DNA of 64,000 nt from Desulfobulbaceae bacterium (GCA_024636345.1 JAGXHG010000004.1:124001-188000), one strand, 5' to 3'; shown: positions 1 to 8,857, numbered from the stretch's first letter. The notes: generated by a model from the sequence alone, not told the origin. A program made the numbers and translations.

Positions 1-2
1 TT

Positions 3-344
3 CTTTTTTTCAAACAGGCACTTGCAGCAGACAATCATTTCTGTCGCACCCTGAAGGGTCAAAGCGACAGAGTAGGCAAGAACATAGAACTTGACCGGGT
101 CCCTTTTTCCAGCGAAAGCATGAGCGTCAGACCATTCAGTGGAAAGACATTCACCCTGCACGGCCAACTCCCTGACACCAGCGGCCTCATCTCGGTCCAA
201 GGATATTTTATCGACACCGACACCATCCACGTGACAAGATACCACCAGCATAACCAATACAGGACAATGACCACATCCCTTGGACTCCTGCTGATCGCAG
301 CCTTATGGTTTCATTCCCTGATATTTAGGAGCCGTACGAAATAA
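3..344 (+). CDS. C-terminal part of a membrane-anchored protein (5' end outside window)
   Basis: The frame is open from the first bases of the window to a TAA stop, so this is the 3' end of a longer gene; the ATG at 120 is internal. The visible 113 residues are a polar, probably extracytoplasmic stretch followed by one C-terminal membrane segment (about 20 residues starting TSLGLLLIAALW) and a short basic tail, RSRTK, expected in the cytoplasm. The stop codon lies inside a copy of the dispersed hairpin repeat, so the last residues are encoded by repeat sequence. I do not recognise the family. A gene for a secreted protein follows in the same direction after 120 bp. Confidence 0.6.
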   Translation, partial: LFFKQALAADNHFCRTLKGQSDRVGKNIELDRVPFSSESMSVRPFSGKTFTLHGQLPDTSGLISVQGYFIDTDTIHVTRYHQHNQYRTMTTSLGLLLIAALWFHSLIFRSRTK

Positions 345-375
345 TCTCTTTTTTTTTTGACCATTTCGTGGTTTC
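327..375 (+). repeat. Dispersed hairpin repeat, copy 1
   Basis: The left arm AGGAGCCGTACGAAAT (327-342) is one base shorter than the 17-base arm at 16048. A degraded right arm, ATTTCGTGGTTTC (363-375), follows after a 20-nt T-rich loop. The arm overlaps the end and stop codon of the preceding gene. The T run in the loop could help transcription termination, but the right arm is too decayed for this to be certain. Confidence 0.55.
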
Positions 376-464
376 ACAATTCAGATGACGCCTTATGATA
401 TAACAACGGCCTATAAATTTTCGACACCAACCCAAGCACCCCCTCATCTACAAGGAGTCTTACA

Positions 465-1106
465 ATGATTCGTTCTACCTTCTGTATCCTGCTTCTGCTC
501 AATCTTCTGCTGCCAGGCCACCTCTCTGCTTCAGCCAGCAAGATGATAACCCTCACCGTCCCGGACAGCGTTTTGAGTCAGGCCCTGGATAAATCCCTGC
601 CGATTTCGGTTGACACCGAATCCAGCACCTTGAGCGGGGCCATCACCATTGTCAAGATCAGCAACCTCCAGATACACGACCAAGGGATTTCCTGCCGTAT
701 CGCCCTCCATGGAGATGACATGCACCTCAATACTGAGATTGGCGGACATGTCATCAAACTCAAGGTCGGTTCTCTCCAACTGGACCTCCAGTGCAACGCA
801 GTCCTGCGCTTTGACCCCGCCAGACAGATGCTCTATGTCAAACCGGTCATCAGCGACCTGAAGGCATCATCCACCGCCGCCCAGGGCGACATTGACGCCC
901 TGCTCCTTGCCTTCCTGAATAACCGTGAGTTCCCGGTGAAGATGAAGCAGATGGAACCCCTCATTGCCGAAACCAGTGGTAAGACAATCAATATCAATAT
1001 GAATATTGTGGGCATCCACACCCGACAGGGAGTCCTGCAATTTGACATCATGCCCCAGATTCAGAGCACAAGCCATAGTACAAAAAAGAAACAAAAGAAC
1101 TTTTGA
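465..1106 (+). CDS. Secreted TULIP/DUF1439-like protein
   Basis: A 213-residue protein with a clear N-terminal signal peptide (hydrophobic core LLLLNLLLPG, then SASAS). There is no lipobox cysteine, so signal peptidase I cleavage and a periplasmic location are expected. The body alternates short beta-rich segments (ITLTVPDSVLSQAL, LNTEIGGHVIKLKVG) in a way that recalls the YceB/DUF1439 lipid-binding-like proteins. That match is a weak pattern resemblance, not an identified domain. The tail is basic (STKKKQKNF). The start is supported by AAGGAG about 9 bases upstream. It converges on cobA-hemD, with 49 bp between the stops. Confidence 0.65.
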   Translation: MIRSTFCILLLLNLLLPGHLSASASKMITLTVPDSVLSQALDKSLPISVDTESSTLSGAITIVKISNLQIHDQGISCRIALHGDDMHLNTEIGGHVIKLKVGSLQLDLQCNAVLRFDPARQMLYVKPVISDLKASSTAAQGDIDALLLAFLNNREFPVKMKQMEPLIAETSGKTININMNIVGIHTRQGVLQFDIMPQIQSTSHSTKKKQKNF

Positions 1107-1155
1107 AAAAGCGCCCAGGAAATTTCCCTCTTCAGATAAAGAAAGCGTTGTTCCC

Positions 1156-2721
1156 TTACTCCTGCTCACTTTTAGCATAAGACTGGACAATTGCATTGAC
1201 CAGGTCAGGGATGGTAAATGTTTCCGGCTGCACATCAACAGTCAGACCATTGTCAGTTATGGTCTTGGCCGTAACTGGCCCAATGGCTGCAATCTTCACC
1301 CCGTGCATCAGCCCTTTGAGCTCTTCCTGGCTGGCAGCATCAAGCATGGTGAGGAAATGAGTAACGGTGGAAGAACTGGTAAAGGTAATCATATCAACTT
1401 TTCCACCTTCCAGCTCAGCTCGTAACTCCTCCTTACACCCTTGCGGAGGGACATTCTGGTAAACAGGCGCCACAGTCACCTGAGCACCAGCCCCACGCAG
1501 AGTCTCGGGCAGAAATTCTCGAGCCTTTACCGCTCTCGGGATCAGGATATTGCGTCCCTCAACCCCAAAATCAAGAAGACTCTCTGCCAGCCCCTCAGCT
1601 GTATAGACGGCAGGAATCAGATCAGCGACAATGCCATAGCGCAGTAAGAAGTCGGCAGTTGCCTTCCCCACTGCCGCCACATCCGGCCCTTTCAGGCTGC
1701 GAGCATCGAGCCCTTTCGCATACAAGCGATCAAAAAAGTATTGAACGGCATTGATGGATGAAAAAAGGATCCAGTGATACTCGTTCAGACGCTCCAGCTC
1801 TTCATCGAGCACGGCATACGACTCCAAAGGCTCCACCTGAATGGTTGGGTACTCAAGACAGTCAGCCCCATATCCCTCCAAGGCAGCCACGAGCTCCGAG
1901 GCCTGCTCCCGCGTCCTGGTCACGGCAATCCGTTTCCCGAACAGAGGTCTCTTTTCAAACCAATCGAGGGTATCACGCAGGGCCACAACCTCGCCCACGA
2001 TAATCAGGGCGGGGGGTCTGATCCCCTCTTCCTCCACACGGTCTACAATGGTCTCCAGGGTAGCCACCACCGTATGCTGTTCGGGTGTTGAGGCCCAGCG
2101 CACAACTGCTACAGGGGTCTTGGAATCGCGACCGTTCTTTATCAAATTGTCGACAATAATGGGCAGATTTTTGATTCCCATATAAATAACCAAGGTCCCG
2201 GCACCGGTGGCGAGCTTCGACCAGTCGATATTGGAATTCTCTTTACCGGGCTCTTCATGGCCGGTGATAAAGGAAACGGAGGCAGTATAACCCCGATGGG
2301 TGATGGGAATTCCAGCATAGGTAGCTGCCGCTGTGGCCGAGGTAACCCCGGGCACAACCTCAAAAGGAACACCAGCCTTGACCAGCTCTTCCAGCTCTTC
2401 ACCGCCTCGACCGAAGATAAAAGGGTCACCGCCCTTGAGCCGGACCACAGTCTTGCCGGCCAGGGACCAATCAACCAGCATCTGGTTGATCTCTTCCTGG
2501 GTATGCGTATGCTTGGTTCCACCCTTTTTCCCGGCATAAATAAGCTTGGCATCTTTAGGCACATGCTTTAACAATTTGGGGCTTGCCAGATAATCATAGA
2601 CAAGGACCTCGGCCCGCTCCAACAGATATTTTCCGCGCAGGGTAATGAGTCCGGGATCGCCGGGACCGGCCCCTACGAGATAAACCTTTCCAGGTTTTAT
2701 GTTCTTTGTTTGCTGTTCCAT
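1156..2721 (-). CDS. cobA-hemD: Uroporphyrinogen-III C-methyltransferase / uroporphyrinogen-III synthase fusion
   Basis: A 521-residue two-domain protein. Residues about 12-253 are a SAM-dependent uroporphyrinogen-III methyltransferase: VYLVGAGPGDPGL at 13-25, the GGDPFIFGRGGEE motif at 97-109 and TSATAAATYAGIP near 127. Residues about 260-515 match uroporphyrinogen-III synthase. HemD closes hydroxymethylbilane into uroporphyrinogen III; the CobA half methylates it to precorrin-2 for siroheme, cobalamin and, in sulfate reducers, heme by the alternative route. Such fusions are well known in anaerobes. It lies 142 bp downstream of the deoxyhypusine-synthase-like gene on the same strand. No good ribosome-binding site precedes the ATG. 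hemA and hemC are not in the window. Confidence 0.95.
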   Translation of the reverse strand: MEQQTKNIKPGKVYLVGAGPGDPGLITLRGKYLLERAEVLVYDYLASPKLLKHVPKDAKLIYAGKKGGTKHTHTQEEINQMLVDWSLAGKTVVRLKGGDPFIFGRGGEELEELVKAGVPFEVVPGVTSATAAATYAGIPITHRGYTASVSFITGHEEPGKENSNIDWSKLATGAGTLVIYMGIKNLPIIVDNLIKNGRDSKTPVAVVRWASTPEQHTVVATLETIVDRVEEEGIRPPALIIVGEVVALRDTLDWFEKRPLFGKRIAVTRTREQASELVAALEGYGADCLEYPTIQVEPLESYAVLDEELERLNEYHWILFSSINAVQYFFDRLYAKGLDARSLKGPDVAAVGKATADFLLRYGIVADLIPAVYTAEGLAESLLDFGVEGRNILIPRAVKAREFLPETLRGAGAQVTVAPVYQNVPPQGCKEELRAELEGGKVDMITFTSSSTVTHFLTMLDAASQEELKGLMHGVKIAAIGPVTAKTITDNGLTVDVQPETFTIPDLVNAIVQSYAKSEQE

Positions 2722-2829
2722 AATAGATACAAATATACGTTTGAATGTTTTTCTCTAAACCGTCGTGACCGGCAGAAAGAGCCGAGCGTTCATCATCCAT
2801 CCTGAAGCGAACGACACCAGGCCATCCAT

Positions 2830-2882
2830 GGCCTGCGTAACGAAAAAGTCAGAGGTGTAGTGGTTATTTCGCACCGGCTCCT
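2830..2882 (-). repeat. Dispersed hairpin repeat, copy 2
   Basis: The right arm on the plus strand, ATTTCGCACCGGCTCCT (2866-2882), is the complement of AGGAGCCGGTGCGAAAT. An imperfect partner, GGCCTGCGTAACGAAAAA, ends near 2847, leaving a loop of about 18 nt. On the minus strand the arm encodes the last residues (GAGAK) and the TAA stop of the 2864-3829 gene. It has the same geometry as copy 3 at 16048-16100. Confidence 0.6.
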
Positions 2883-3829
2883 AATTCATCAAGCAGGCAG
2901 GCAACCAGCAGAGGGATCATCAATTCATGATGTCCCGTCACATTGTAGCCGCGCCCCCCCCCGGCCGTCGGCCTGTTCACCACATTGGCCAAGGGCCGGT
3001 ACTGTTTCATGAAATCAAAATTTGCGGTGGTAAAATCATCCACCCGGTGGCCCAGATTTCTAACCACCGTCAACGCCTTTAAAAATACCTCCGGCAAAAG
3101 GACCGCCGAGCCGATATTCAGATAGGCCCCACTCTGCAGAGTAGCGACCTGGGCACAGAAGATCCGAAAATCAAGATGGGAGGTCGCACCAATCGCCTCC
3201 CCTGAGGCTGAAGGGTGTATATGAATAATATCCGTACCCACCGCAACATGTACCGTGACTGGGATCCCCAGACGAGAGGCCGTGGCCAGCAGACTTTTAT
3301 CATTATGGGGAAAATTCCCGGCAATAAGAGCTGCACCCACGGCAGCACCCATGCCCATTCCCTCTTTGGCACCCTGGTTAATAGCACCATTGAGAACCTC
3401 ACCCGTCTCTCTGGCCGCACCAAAGGCCCCGTTCCCCAAGACATTCCCCACTTCCTCCGAGGTAAAACCGGCCATGGCGATCTCGGCATCATGGATAATG
3501 CAGGCCCCGTTCATGGCAATGCCGGAAATGATGGAGCGTTCCATCAGATCAATCAGTAGAGGATTCAAACCCACCTTGATTACATGAGCCCCCATCCCGA
3601 CCAGAAGTGGATGTCCGCCACGATGAACTGCGGCCAGACGCCGTACCAGTTCAGGAAAATCTCGGCCCAGCAACTGATCCGGCAGGGAATCCATAAGGGC
3701 TCGCACTGTACTGCCAACCGGGATGGGCCGGGCAAAGTTCTCTACTGTCACCTTGGAAGGCCGTCCATGTAGGGAATAGGTGCGCAGCCCACTGAAATCA
3801 AGGGGTTCAGGCGTCTTTCTGGGCATCAT
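2864..3829 (-). CDS. Conserved protein, possibly deoxyhypusine-synthase-like (function unknown)
   Basis: About 321 residues, glycine-rich and with no signal peptide. Segments such as GMGAHVIKVGLNPLLIDL, AMNGACIIHDAEIAM and PVTVHVAVGTDIIHIHPSAS suggest a Rossmann-like NAD-binding fold. The overall order recalls deoxyhypusine synthase homologues, but I cannot see a convincing catalytic lysine motif, so the family call is weak and enzymatic function should not be assumed. The start is chosen at the ATG after GGAG (10-nt spacing); TTG and GTG codons just upstream are also open. The first 23 bases overlap the end of gmhA, so translation is probably coupled. The C-terminus is encoded by a copy of the dispersed hairpin repeat. 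Confidence 0.6.
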   Translation of the reverse strand: MMPRKTPEPLDFSGLRTYSLHGRPSKVTVENFARPIPVGSTVRALMDSLPDQLLGRDFPELVRRLAAVHRGGHPLLVGMGAHVIKVGLNPLLIDLMERSIISGIAMNGACIIHDAEIAMAGFTSEEVGNVLGNGAFGAARETGEVLNGAINQGAKEGMGMGAAVGAALIAGNFPHNDKSLLATASRLGIPVTVHVAVGTDIIHIHPSASGEAIGATSHLDFRIFCAQVATLQSGAYLNIGSAVLLPEVFLKALTVVRNLGHRVDDFTTANFDFMKQYRPLANVVNRPTAGGGRGYNVTGHHELMIPLLVACLLDELGAGAK

Positions 3830-4406
3830 CACCAAAAATCTCCTTCTCTACCAGCTCACAGAGGAGATGTTCCACCCAGAGATGGGTCTCCTGAATATGC
3901 GGAGTCATATCAGAAGGCACGTTCAAAACAAAATCAGATGCCCGGCCCACTGCCCCGCCATCACCTGCCAGTCCACCTGTGAGCGCCGCAGTCACCATCC
4001 CGATCTCGCGTGCAACCTCCATAGCCTTGAGCACATTGACCGAACCGCCGCTGGTGGAAATACCCAGAGCCAGATCTTCAGGCTTTCCCAGGGCCTGCAC
4101 CTGTTTGACAAAGATCTCATCAAAGGAGAAATCATTGGCAATGGAGGTGAGCACCGAGCTGTCGGTGGTGAGTGCCAGGGCCGCCATGGGCCGACGATTG
4201 ATCAAGAAACGATTGACAAACTCGGCGGCCATATGTTGAGCATCAGCCGCACTACCGCCATTGCCAAAGAGGAGAATCTTCCCCCCTCGGCGAATGGTCA
4301 TCACCATCTGCTGAACCAGGGCAATAATGACCTCACCCTGGGTCTGGGCAAAAGATTCCTGGGCAAGGATCGAGTTTTTTAATGATGTGAGGATTATCTG
4401 TTGCAT
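3807..4406 (-). CDS. gmhA: Sedoheptulose-7-phosphate isomerase
   Basis: A 199-residue single SIS-domain protein of normal GmhA length. Key features are the GNGGSAADAQHMAAEF segment near residues 48-63, the sugar-phosphate site LGISTSGGSVNVLKAM, and the C-terminal ETHLWVEHLLCELVE helix. It converts sedoheptulose 7-phosphate to D-glycero-manno-heptose 7-phosphate, the first committed step of the heptose of lipopolysaccharide inner core, in the cytoplasm. This supports a Gram-negative envelope. It overlaps the next gene by 23 bp and is likely the first gene of a gmhA-unknown-cobA/hemD unit. Confidence 0.95.
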   Translation of the reverse strand: MQQIILTSLKNSILAQESFAQTQGEVIIALVQQMVMTIRRGGKILLFGNGGSAADAQHMAAEFVNRFLINRRPMAALALTTDSSVLTSIANDFSFDEIFVKQVQALGKPEDLALGISTSGGSVNVLKAMEVAREIGMVTAALTGGLAGDGGAVGRASDFVLNVPSDMTPHIQETHLWVEHLLCELVEKEIFGDDAQKDA

Positions 4407-4545
4407 TATGATCGGACAAGAGAAATAAGAAAACGGATGTAAAAGGACTGAAAAACGCTACTTTCAACCCTTGCCTCCAATTATTACAGCTTGAAGCGAG
4501 TAAACCGTATGGAAAACGACTCTAAGATATCCTGCACAAAAAGGC

Positions 4546-4586
4546 AAAAAAAAAGGGACATGCCGGTCACAGGTACTGGCAGTCCC
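4546..4586 (-). terminator. Rho-independent terminator of adk
   Basis: A GGGAC...GTCCC hairpin with internal GCC/GGC pairing spans 4555-4586. Read on the minus strand it is followed by nine T residues (4554-4546). It lies about 70 bases downstream of the adk stop codon. Confidence 0.85.
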
Positions 4587-4656
4587 TTAAAGTAGATACT
4601 CCCGGAATCCCTAAAAAGTCAGACAGATAGATTCAGGGACACCGTCAAAAATACTA

Positions 4657-5337
4657 TCAATTGAGCTGGCTCATGATCGCGGCAGTCACATCCTTGATAG
4701 AGATGGAGCCATCAACGGTAATCACCTTGGCGCCACCTGCCTTCTTAAAATAATTAACCGCTGCCATGGTGCCGGTTTTGGTGTCATAATAGATATCATG
4801 ACGTTTGCCGATTGCCGTCTCATCCTGATCATCAGCACGGGCACTCAGCTCACCGCCGCAGACACGGCATACCAGCTTGCCATCTTTTTCAACCGGCTTG
4901 ATGGCCTCGAAGGCAATATGATTGGGATGGTTATTATCATTGGCACACAGACGGCGACCCATGATCCGCTCTTTGGCAATCTGACGGTCAAGCTCAATCT
5001 CGATCACATAATTCAGGGCCATTCCCGCCTCTTTCAGGGCTTTGTCCAGCGCCTCAGCCTGGGCCAGCGAGCGTGGAAAGCCATCAAGCAGCCATCCTTG
5101 CTCCTTGGATTTCGCAAGGGTCTCGAGAACCATGGGGATAGTGATCTCATCAGGGACCAGATCGCCGCGGTCAATATATTCTTTGGCCTTCTTACCAAGC
5201 TCAGTACCGCCCTTGATATGCTCACGAAAAATTGCACCGGATTCAATATGATTACAACCATATTTATCCTTAACAATAGCGCCCTGTGTACCTTTGCCAC
5301 TTCCGTTTGGCCCGAAAGCCAGAATATTTACCGCCAT
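4657..5337 (-). CDS. adk: Adenylate kinase
   Basis: A 226-residue protein from the chosen start. It has the P-loop GPNGSGKGTQ near the N-terminus, the NMP-binding segment LVPDEITIPMV, WLLDGFPRSLAQAEAL, and a long LID carrying CRVCGG, a half zinc-finger-like pair. It catalyses ATP + AMP to 2 ADP. The start at 5337 is preferred because AAGGAGAA lies 7-8 bases upstream; the in-frame ATG at 5352 has no ribosome-binding site. The P-loop has PN where most family members have AP, a modest deviation. It is transcribed alone, divergently from hom, and ends at a strong terminator. Confidence 0.93.
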   Translation of the reverse strand: MAVNILAFGPNGSGKGTQGAIVKDKYGCNHIESGAIFREHIKGGTELGKKAKEYIDRGDLVPDEITIPMVLETLAKSKEQGWLLDGFPRSLAQAEALDKALKEAGMALNYVIEIELDRQIAKERIMGRRLCANDNNHPNHIAFEAIKPVEKDGKLVCRVCGGELSARADDQDETAIGKRHDIYYDTKTGTMAAVNYFKKAGGAKVITVDGSISIKDVTAAIMSQLN

Positions 5338-5653
5338 ACCGTTCTCCTTCATCCAATGTTTTTTTATTTTACGATTTTTTCAAAAACCGCCTAACATAAT
5401 TCACCAGCAATCAAGAGCACATACGCTGAAACCAATACGTGCATTCACTCAAAATAACCGTAAAACTATAAACCAAAAAAGAAATTGAGGCCAGCAAAAT
5501 ATCTGCTCTTCTTTTTTGACTTTCATTCGGAAAGCGGTTATTTTCACTTCAATTCTCGAAAGAGCAACAGGAAGAATCCTCTTTCTCCATTTTTCTCTTC
5601 CTTTTCTCTACTTCTGTTTCTTATCTTCAATAAAACACGATGCGTAAAAAATC
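5338..5653. other. Intergenic region between divergent adk and hom
   Basis: AT-rich spacer with poly-T and poly-A tracts that should hold both divergent promoters. I see no confident promoter pair, riboswitch or hairpin. A six-codon ORF (ATG CGT AAA AAA TCA TGA, 5639-5656) ends in an ATGA overlap with the hom start, which could be chance. Confidence 0.4.
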
Positions 5654-6955
5654 ATGAAAGTTATCAAAGTGGGCCTTATTGGCTTTGGCACTGTGGGCAG
5701 CGGTCTGGCCCAGACCCTTTTCCAGCAGAGTGAGCGCCTCGTGCGCAAGATTGGCACCAGGGTCGTTCTTTCTCGAGTGGTAGACATCAACCTGAACAAA
5801 CTCCCTGAAAACTTCAAGGAAACAATCCTGTCCAAAGATGTCGGTGATATCTTTAATGACCCGGACATTGATATCGTGGTTGAGCTTATCGGTGGCATTG
5901 AACCGGCCCGGACCTTTCTCCTTGAGGCGATCAGACACGGAAAACATGTGGTCACCGCCAACAAGGCCCTGCTCTCCATACATGGCAAAGAGATCTTTGA
6001 AGCGGCGGTGCAAAATAACGTCGAGGTAGGATTCGAGGCCAGCGTCGGCGGCGGTATCCCGGTAATCAAGGCCCTGAAGGAAGGACTGGTCGCCAACCGG
6101 ATTCTCTCCATCATGGGCATCATGAACGGCACGGCCAACTATATCCTCACCAAAATGACCGATCATGGCACAGCCTTTGACGAGGTGCTGAAAGAGGCCC
6201 AGACCCTTGGGTTTGCCGAGGCAGACCCCACCTACGACATCGAAGGCATTGACACCGCCCATAAACTGGCCATACTCATGACAATCGCCTACGGCAAACA
6301 TGTCCAACTCAAGGACATCAACACCGAGGGGATCAGCAAAATTCAGCCCATTGACATCGAATTTGCCAGGGAGTTCGGCTGCCGAATCAAGCTTCTGGCT
6401 ATCAGTCGTCACCATGGCGACCATATGGAAGCTCGGGTGCACCCCACCCTGGTGCCGGAATCGCACATGCTGGCCAATATCAACGGGGCCTACAATGCCA
6501 TCAATTTCACTGGCGACACCGTGGGTGATGTCTTGCTCTACGGGAAGGGAGCCGGCAAGATGCCAACGGGCAGCGCCGTGGCAGCGGACGTGGTCGATAT
6601 CGGCAGAAATATCCTCCACGGTTCAATCAACCGGGTGCCGGCCCTTTCTTATCTACCTGAGCATATCGGTCTCCCCACCATTACCCCCATGACCGAACTC
6701 GTCTGCCCCTATTATTTCCGGATCACCGCTCTCGACAAACCAGGGGCACTTTCCACCATTTCAGGCATCTTCGGCAAACATACCATCTCTATTAAATCCG
6801 TTATCCAGAAGAGTCGGCAACAGAATGAACCGGTCAGCATCGTGCTTCATACCCATGAGGCATCGGAGGCAGCTGTGCAAAAGGCTCTGGCCGAGATTGA
6901 CGCCCTGGATCTCTGCCCCGAGCCAACGGTCAAAATCCGCTTTCTCGTGGATTAA
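5654..6955 (+). CDS. hom: Homoserine dehydrogenase
   Basis: A 433-residue protein with an N-terminal Rossmann domain (VGLIGFGTVGSGL), the HVVTANKALLS segment with the conserved lysine, the catalytic-domain signature GIMNGTANYILTKM and EADPTYDIEG, and a C-terminal ACT domain from about residue 352 (YYFRITALDKPGALSTI). It reduces aspartate semialdehyde to homoserine. The ACT domain is the usual site of threonine feedback inhibition. The following ApgM-type gene may supply the next threonine step. The ribosome-binding site is weak. Confidence 0.95.
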   Translation: MKVIKVGLIGFGTVGSGLAQTLFQQSERLVRKIGTRVVLSRVVDINLNKLPENFKETILSKDVGDIFNDPDIDIVVELIGGIEPARTFLLEAIRHGKHVVTANKALLSIHGKEIFEAAVQNNVEVGFEASVGGGIPVIKALKEGLVANRILSIMGIMNGTANYILTKMTDHGTAFDEVLKEAQTLGFAEADPTYDIEGIDTAHKLAILMTIAYGKHVQLKDINTEGISKIQPIDIEFAREFGCRIKLLAISRHHGDHMEARVHPTLVPESHMLANINGAYNAINFTGDTVGDVLLYGKGAGKMPTGSAVAADVVDIGRNILHGSINRVPALSYLPEHIGLPTITPMTELVCPYYFRITALDKPGALSTISGIFGKHTISIKSVIQKSRQQNEPVSIVLHTHEASEAAVQKALAEIDALDLCPEPTVKIRFLVD

Positions 6956-7020
6956 AAACAATGAATGCCAGCCCGTATCCCTGAGAGCACAACCATAAAT
7001 TCAGACCAAGGCTTTTTTTG

Positions 7021-8250
7021 ATGAAATATCTGATCCTGGTAGGCGACGGTATGGGAGACCTGCCTATAGCCGAACTGAGCAACCGCACCCCTCTGGAGGT
7101 CGCAAACACTCCCTTTCTGGATTCCCTGTGCCGCCAGGGTGAACTGTTTCTGACTCACACCATTCCCGATGGCTATCCACCGGGCAGCGATGTGGCGAAC
7201 CTCTCCCTGCTTGGTTACAAGCCCGAAGAGTATTACACTGGCCGCGCTCCGCTCGAGGCTGCCGCCATGGGGATTAGGCTTAGCCCGGAGCAAACCGCCT
7301 TCCGCTGCAACTTGGTCACTCTGGCCCACGAAGCCGACAATCAAGTGCGCATGATCGACTATTCCGCCGGCCATATCAGCAGTGACGAGTCCCACCAGCT
7401 GATTGCGGCTCTCGAGGCAGGATGCGCTACAGACACCTTTCACCTCCACGCCGGGGTCAGCTACCGCCATATCCTTCTGGTGCAGGGACATTATCCCCAG
7501 ATGAACACCGTCCCACCCCATGACTTCACCGGCAAGGACGTGAGCGCCCCCCTGGCCCGTTACCGCGAACATCCCCAGTGGGCCGCACTCCTGGATAAGG
7601 CCTCAGCCATTCTGGCCGACCATCCCATCAATGCCGCCCGAATAGCCGCAGGAAAAAATCCTGCCAACGGTATCTGGCTCTGGGGAGAAGGTAAATTACC
7701 CACAATGCCGACCCTGGCTGAGCGTTTCGGACTGAGCGGCAGCCTGATCTCGGCAGTGGATCTGCTCAAGGGGTTGGGGGTGAACGCCGGACTCTCCATC
7801 ATTAATGTCCCAGGGGCCACCGGCTATCTCGACACCAACTATGACGGCAAGGCCCGGGCCGCACTCGAGGCCCTGCGTTCCCAGGACTTTGCCTTTGTCC
7901 ATGTTGAGGCACCGGATGAGGCTGGCCACCAGGGATTGCTCCAGGACAAGATCCAAGCTATTGAAGACTTTGATCGAAAAATTGTTGGTCCTATTTTCCA
8001 ACAACTCCAGGAAAACGGTGAGGATTTCCGTTTAATTGCCACCATGGATCACTTCACCCCTCTTTGCTTTCGCACCCATACTGACACCCCAGTCCCCACC
8101 ATCCTCTACGACTCCCGAAAAACAAATAATGGTTGTGGCCTTCCCTTCAGTGAAAAATCAGGAGAGGCTGAGGACAAAAGACTTCACAATGGCATGGCCA
8201 ACGGGGAGCTGCTTATGGAAAAACTCCTGGAGCGACATAAACATGGATGA
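7021..8250 (+). CDS. ApgM-type phosphoglycerate mutase family protein, candidate homoserine kinase
   Basis: 409 residues from the ATG at 7021; the TTG just before it is less likely. It belongs to the alkaline phosphatase superfamily like archaeal cofactor-independent phosphoglycerate mutase: the N-terminal metal site LVGDGMGDLP, the nucleophile region GYPPGSDVANLSLLGY, HVEAPDEAGHQG and the metal site MDHFTP. In many anaerobic bacteria relatives sit beside hom and are proposed homoserine kinases (the TIGR02535-type subgroup) replacing ThrB. That placement holds here, 65 bp after hom. Role as a mutase or a homoserine kinase cannot be settled from sequence. Its last 8 bases overlap the thioesterase start. 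Confidence 0.85.
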   Translation: MKYLILVGDGMGDLPIAELSNRTPLEVANTPFLDSLCRQGELFLTHTIPDGYPPGSDVANLSLLGYKPEEYYTGRAPLEAAAMGIRLSPEQTAFRCNLVTLAHEADNQVRMIDYSAGHISSDESHQLIAALEAGCATDTFHLHAGVSYRHILLVQGHYPQMNTVPPHDFTGKDVSAPLARYREHPQWAALLDKASAILADHPINAARIAAGKNPANGIWLWGEGKLPTMPTLAERFGLSGSLISAVDLLKGLGVNAGLSIINVPGATGYLDTNYDGKARAALEALRSQDFAFVHVEAPDEAGHQGLLQDKIQAIEDFDRKIVGPIFQQLQENGEDFRLIATMDHFTPLCFRTHTDTPVPTILYDSRKTNNGCGLPFSEKSGEAEDKRLHNGMANGELLMEKLLERHKHG

Positions 8251-8695
8251 ATTGATCCACCGGAGTCAGCACCGCGTCCTCTATGGCGATACCGATGCCG
8301 CAGCCGTGGTCTATAATGCCAACTATCTTCGCTACTTCGAGCTTGGAAGGACTGAATTCATGCGTGATCGGGTCTGTACCTATCGTGAGATTGAGCAACT
8401 GGGGATCATCCTGCCGGTGACCGAATGCCATATTCGCTTCAAGGCCCCTGCTCGCTATGATGATCTGCTCACCATAGAGACCTTTCTCACTGAGCTGAAG
8501 AAGGTCTCCTGCACCTTCAGCTATCGGATACTAAGAGAAAAAGAGGCAAGCAAGCCACTCCTCCTGGCCAAGGGCTTCACCACCCATGCTTCGGTCAACC
8601 GGGAGGGAAAACTGACCCCTTTGCCAACCGAAATCACCCAAAAGTTGCAGATTTTTCTCCCCTCTCCTGCCCCATTGCAAAGAGAATCTTCTTGA
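8243..8695 (+). CDS. YbgC-type acyl-CoA thioesterase
   Basis: A 150-residue hot-dog-fold protein with the 4HBT/YbgC signature YGDTDAAAVVYNANYLRYFE, including the conserved aspartate of DTD, and the basic RFKAPARYDD turn. Such proteins hydrolyse acyl-CoA or acyl-ACP esters. The start codon overlaps the end of the upstream gene in an ATGGATGA arrangement, indicating translational coupling. Its TGA stop is embedded in the -35 box of the tRNA-fMet promoter. Confidence 0.88.
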   Translation: MDELIHRSQHRVLYGDTDAAAVVYNANYLRYFELGRTEFMRDRVCTYREIEQLGIILPVTECHIRFKAPARYDDLLTIETFLTELKKVSCTFSYRILREKEASKPLLLAKGFTTHASVNREGKLTPLPTEITQKLQIFLPSPAPLQRESS

Positions 8696-8719
8696 CATCA
8701 CCTGCCAATTTGATATAAT
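8692..8719 (+). promoter_or_regulatory. Consensus sigma-70 promoter of tRNA-fMet
   Basis: TTGACA (8692-8697) and TATAAT (8714-8719) are both perfect matches with a 16-bp spacer. The -10 box ends 12 bases before the tRNA. The -35 box overlaps the stop codon of the thioesterase gene. Confidence 0.85.
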
Positions 8720-8731
8720 GCAAAAATGCAT

Positions 8732-8808
<77 letters not shown>

Positions 8809-8820
8809 TATGAATTCAAA

Positions 8821-8857
8821 GGGGTTATAGGCTTTTTGCCTGTAACCCCTTTTTTGT
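8821..8857 (+). terminator. Terminator of tRNA-fMet
   Basis: A GGGGTTATAGGC stem pairs with GCCTGTAACCCC across a five-T loop and is followed by a T run. It lies 12 bases after the tRNA 3' end. Confidence 0.9.

Noticed and set aside
5627-6619. 330-codon frame antisense to hom
   Set aside because: Antisense shadow of a well-supported gene; no coding signals of its own.
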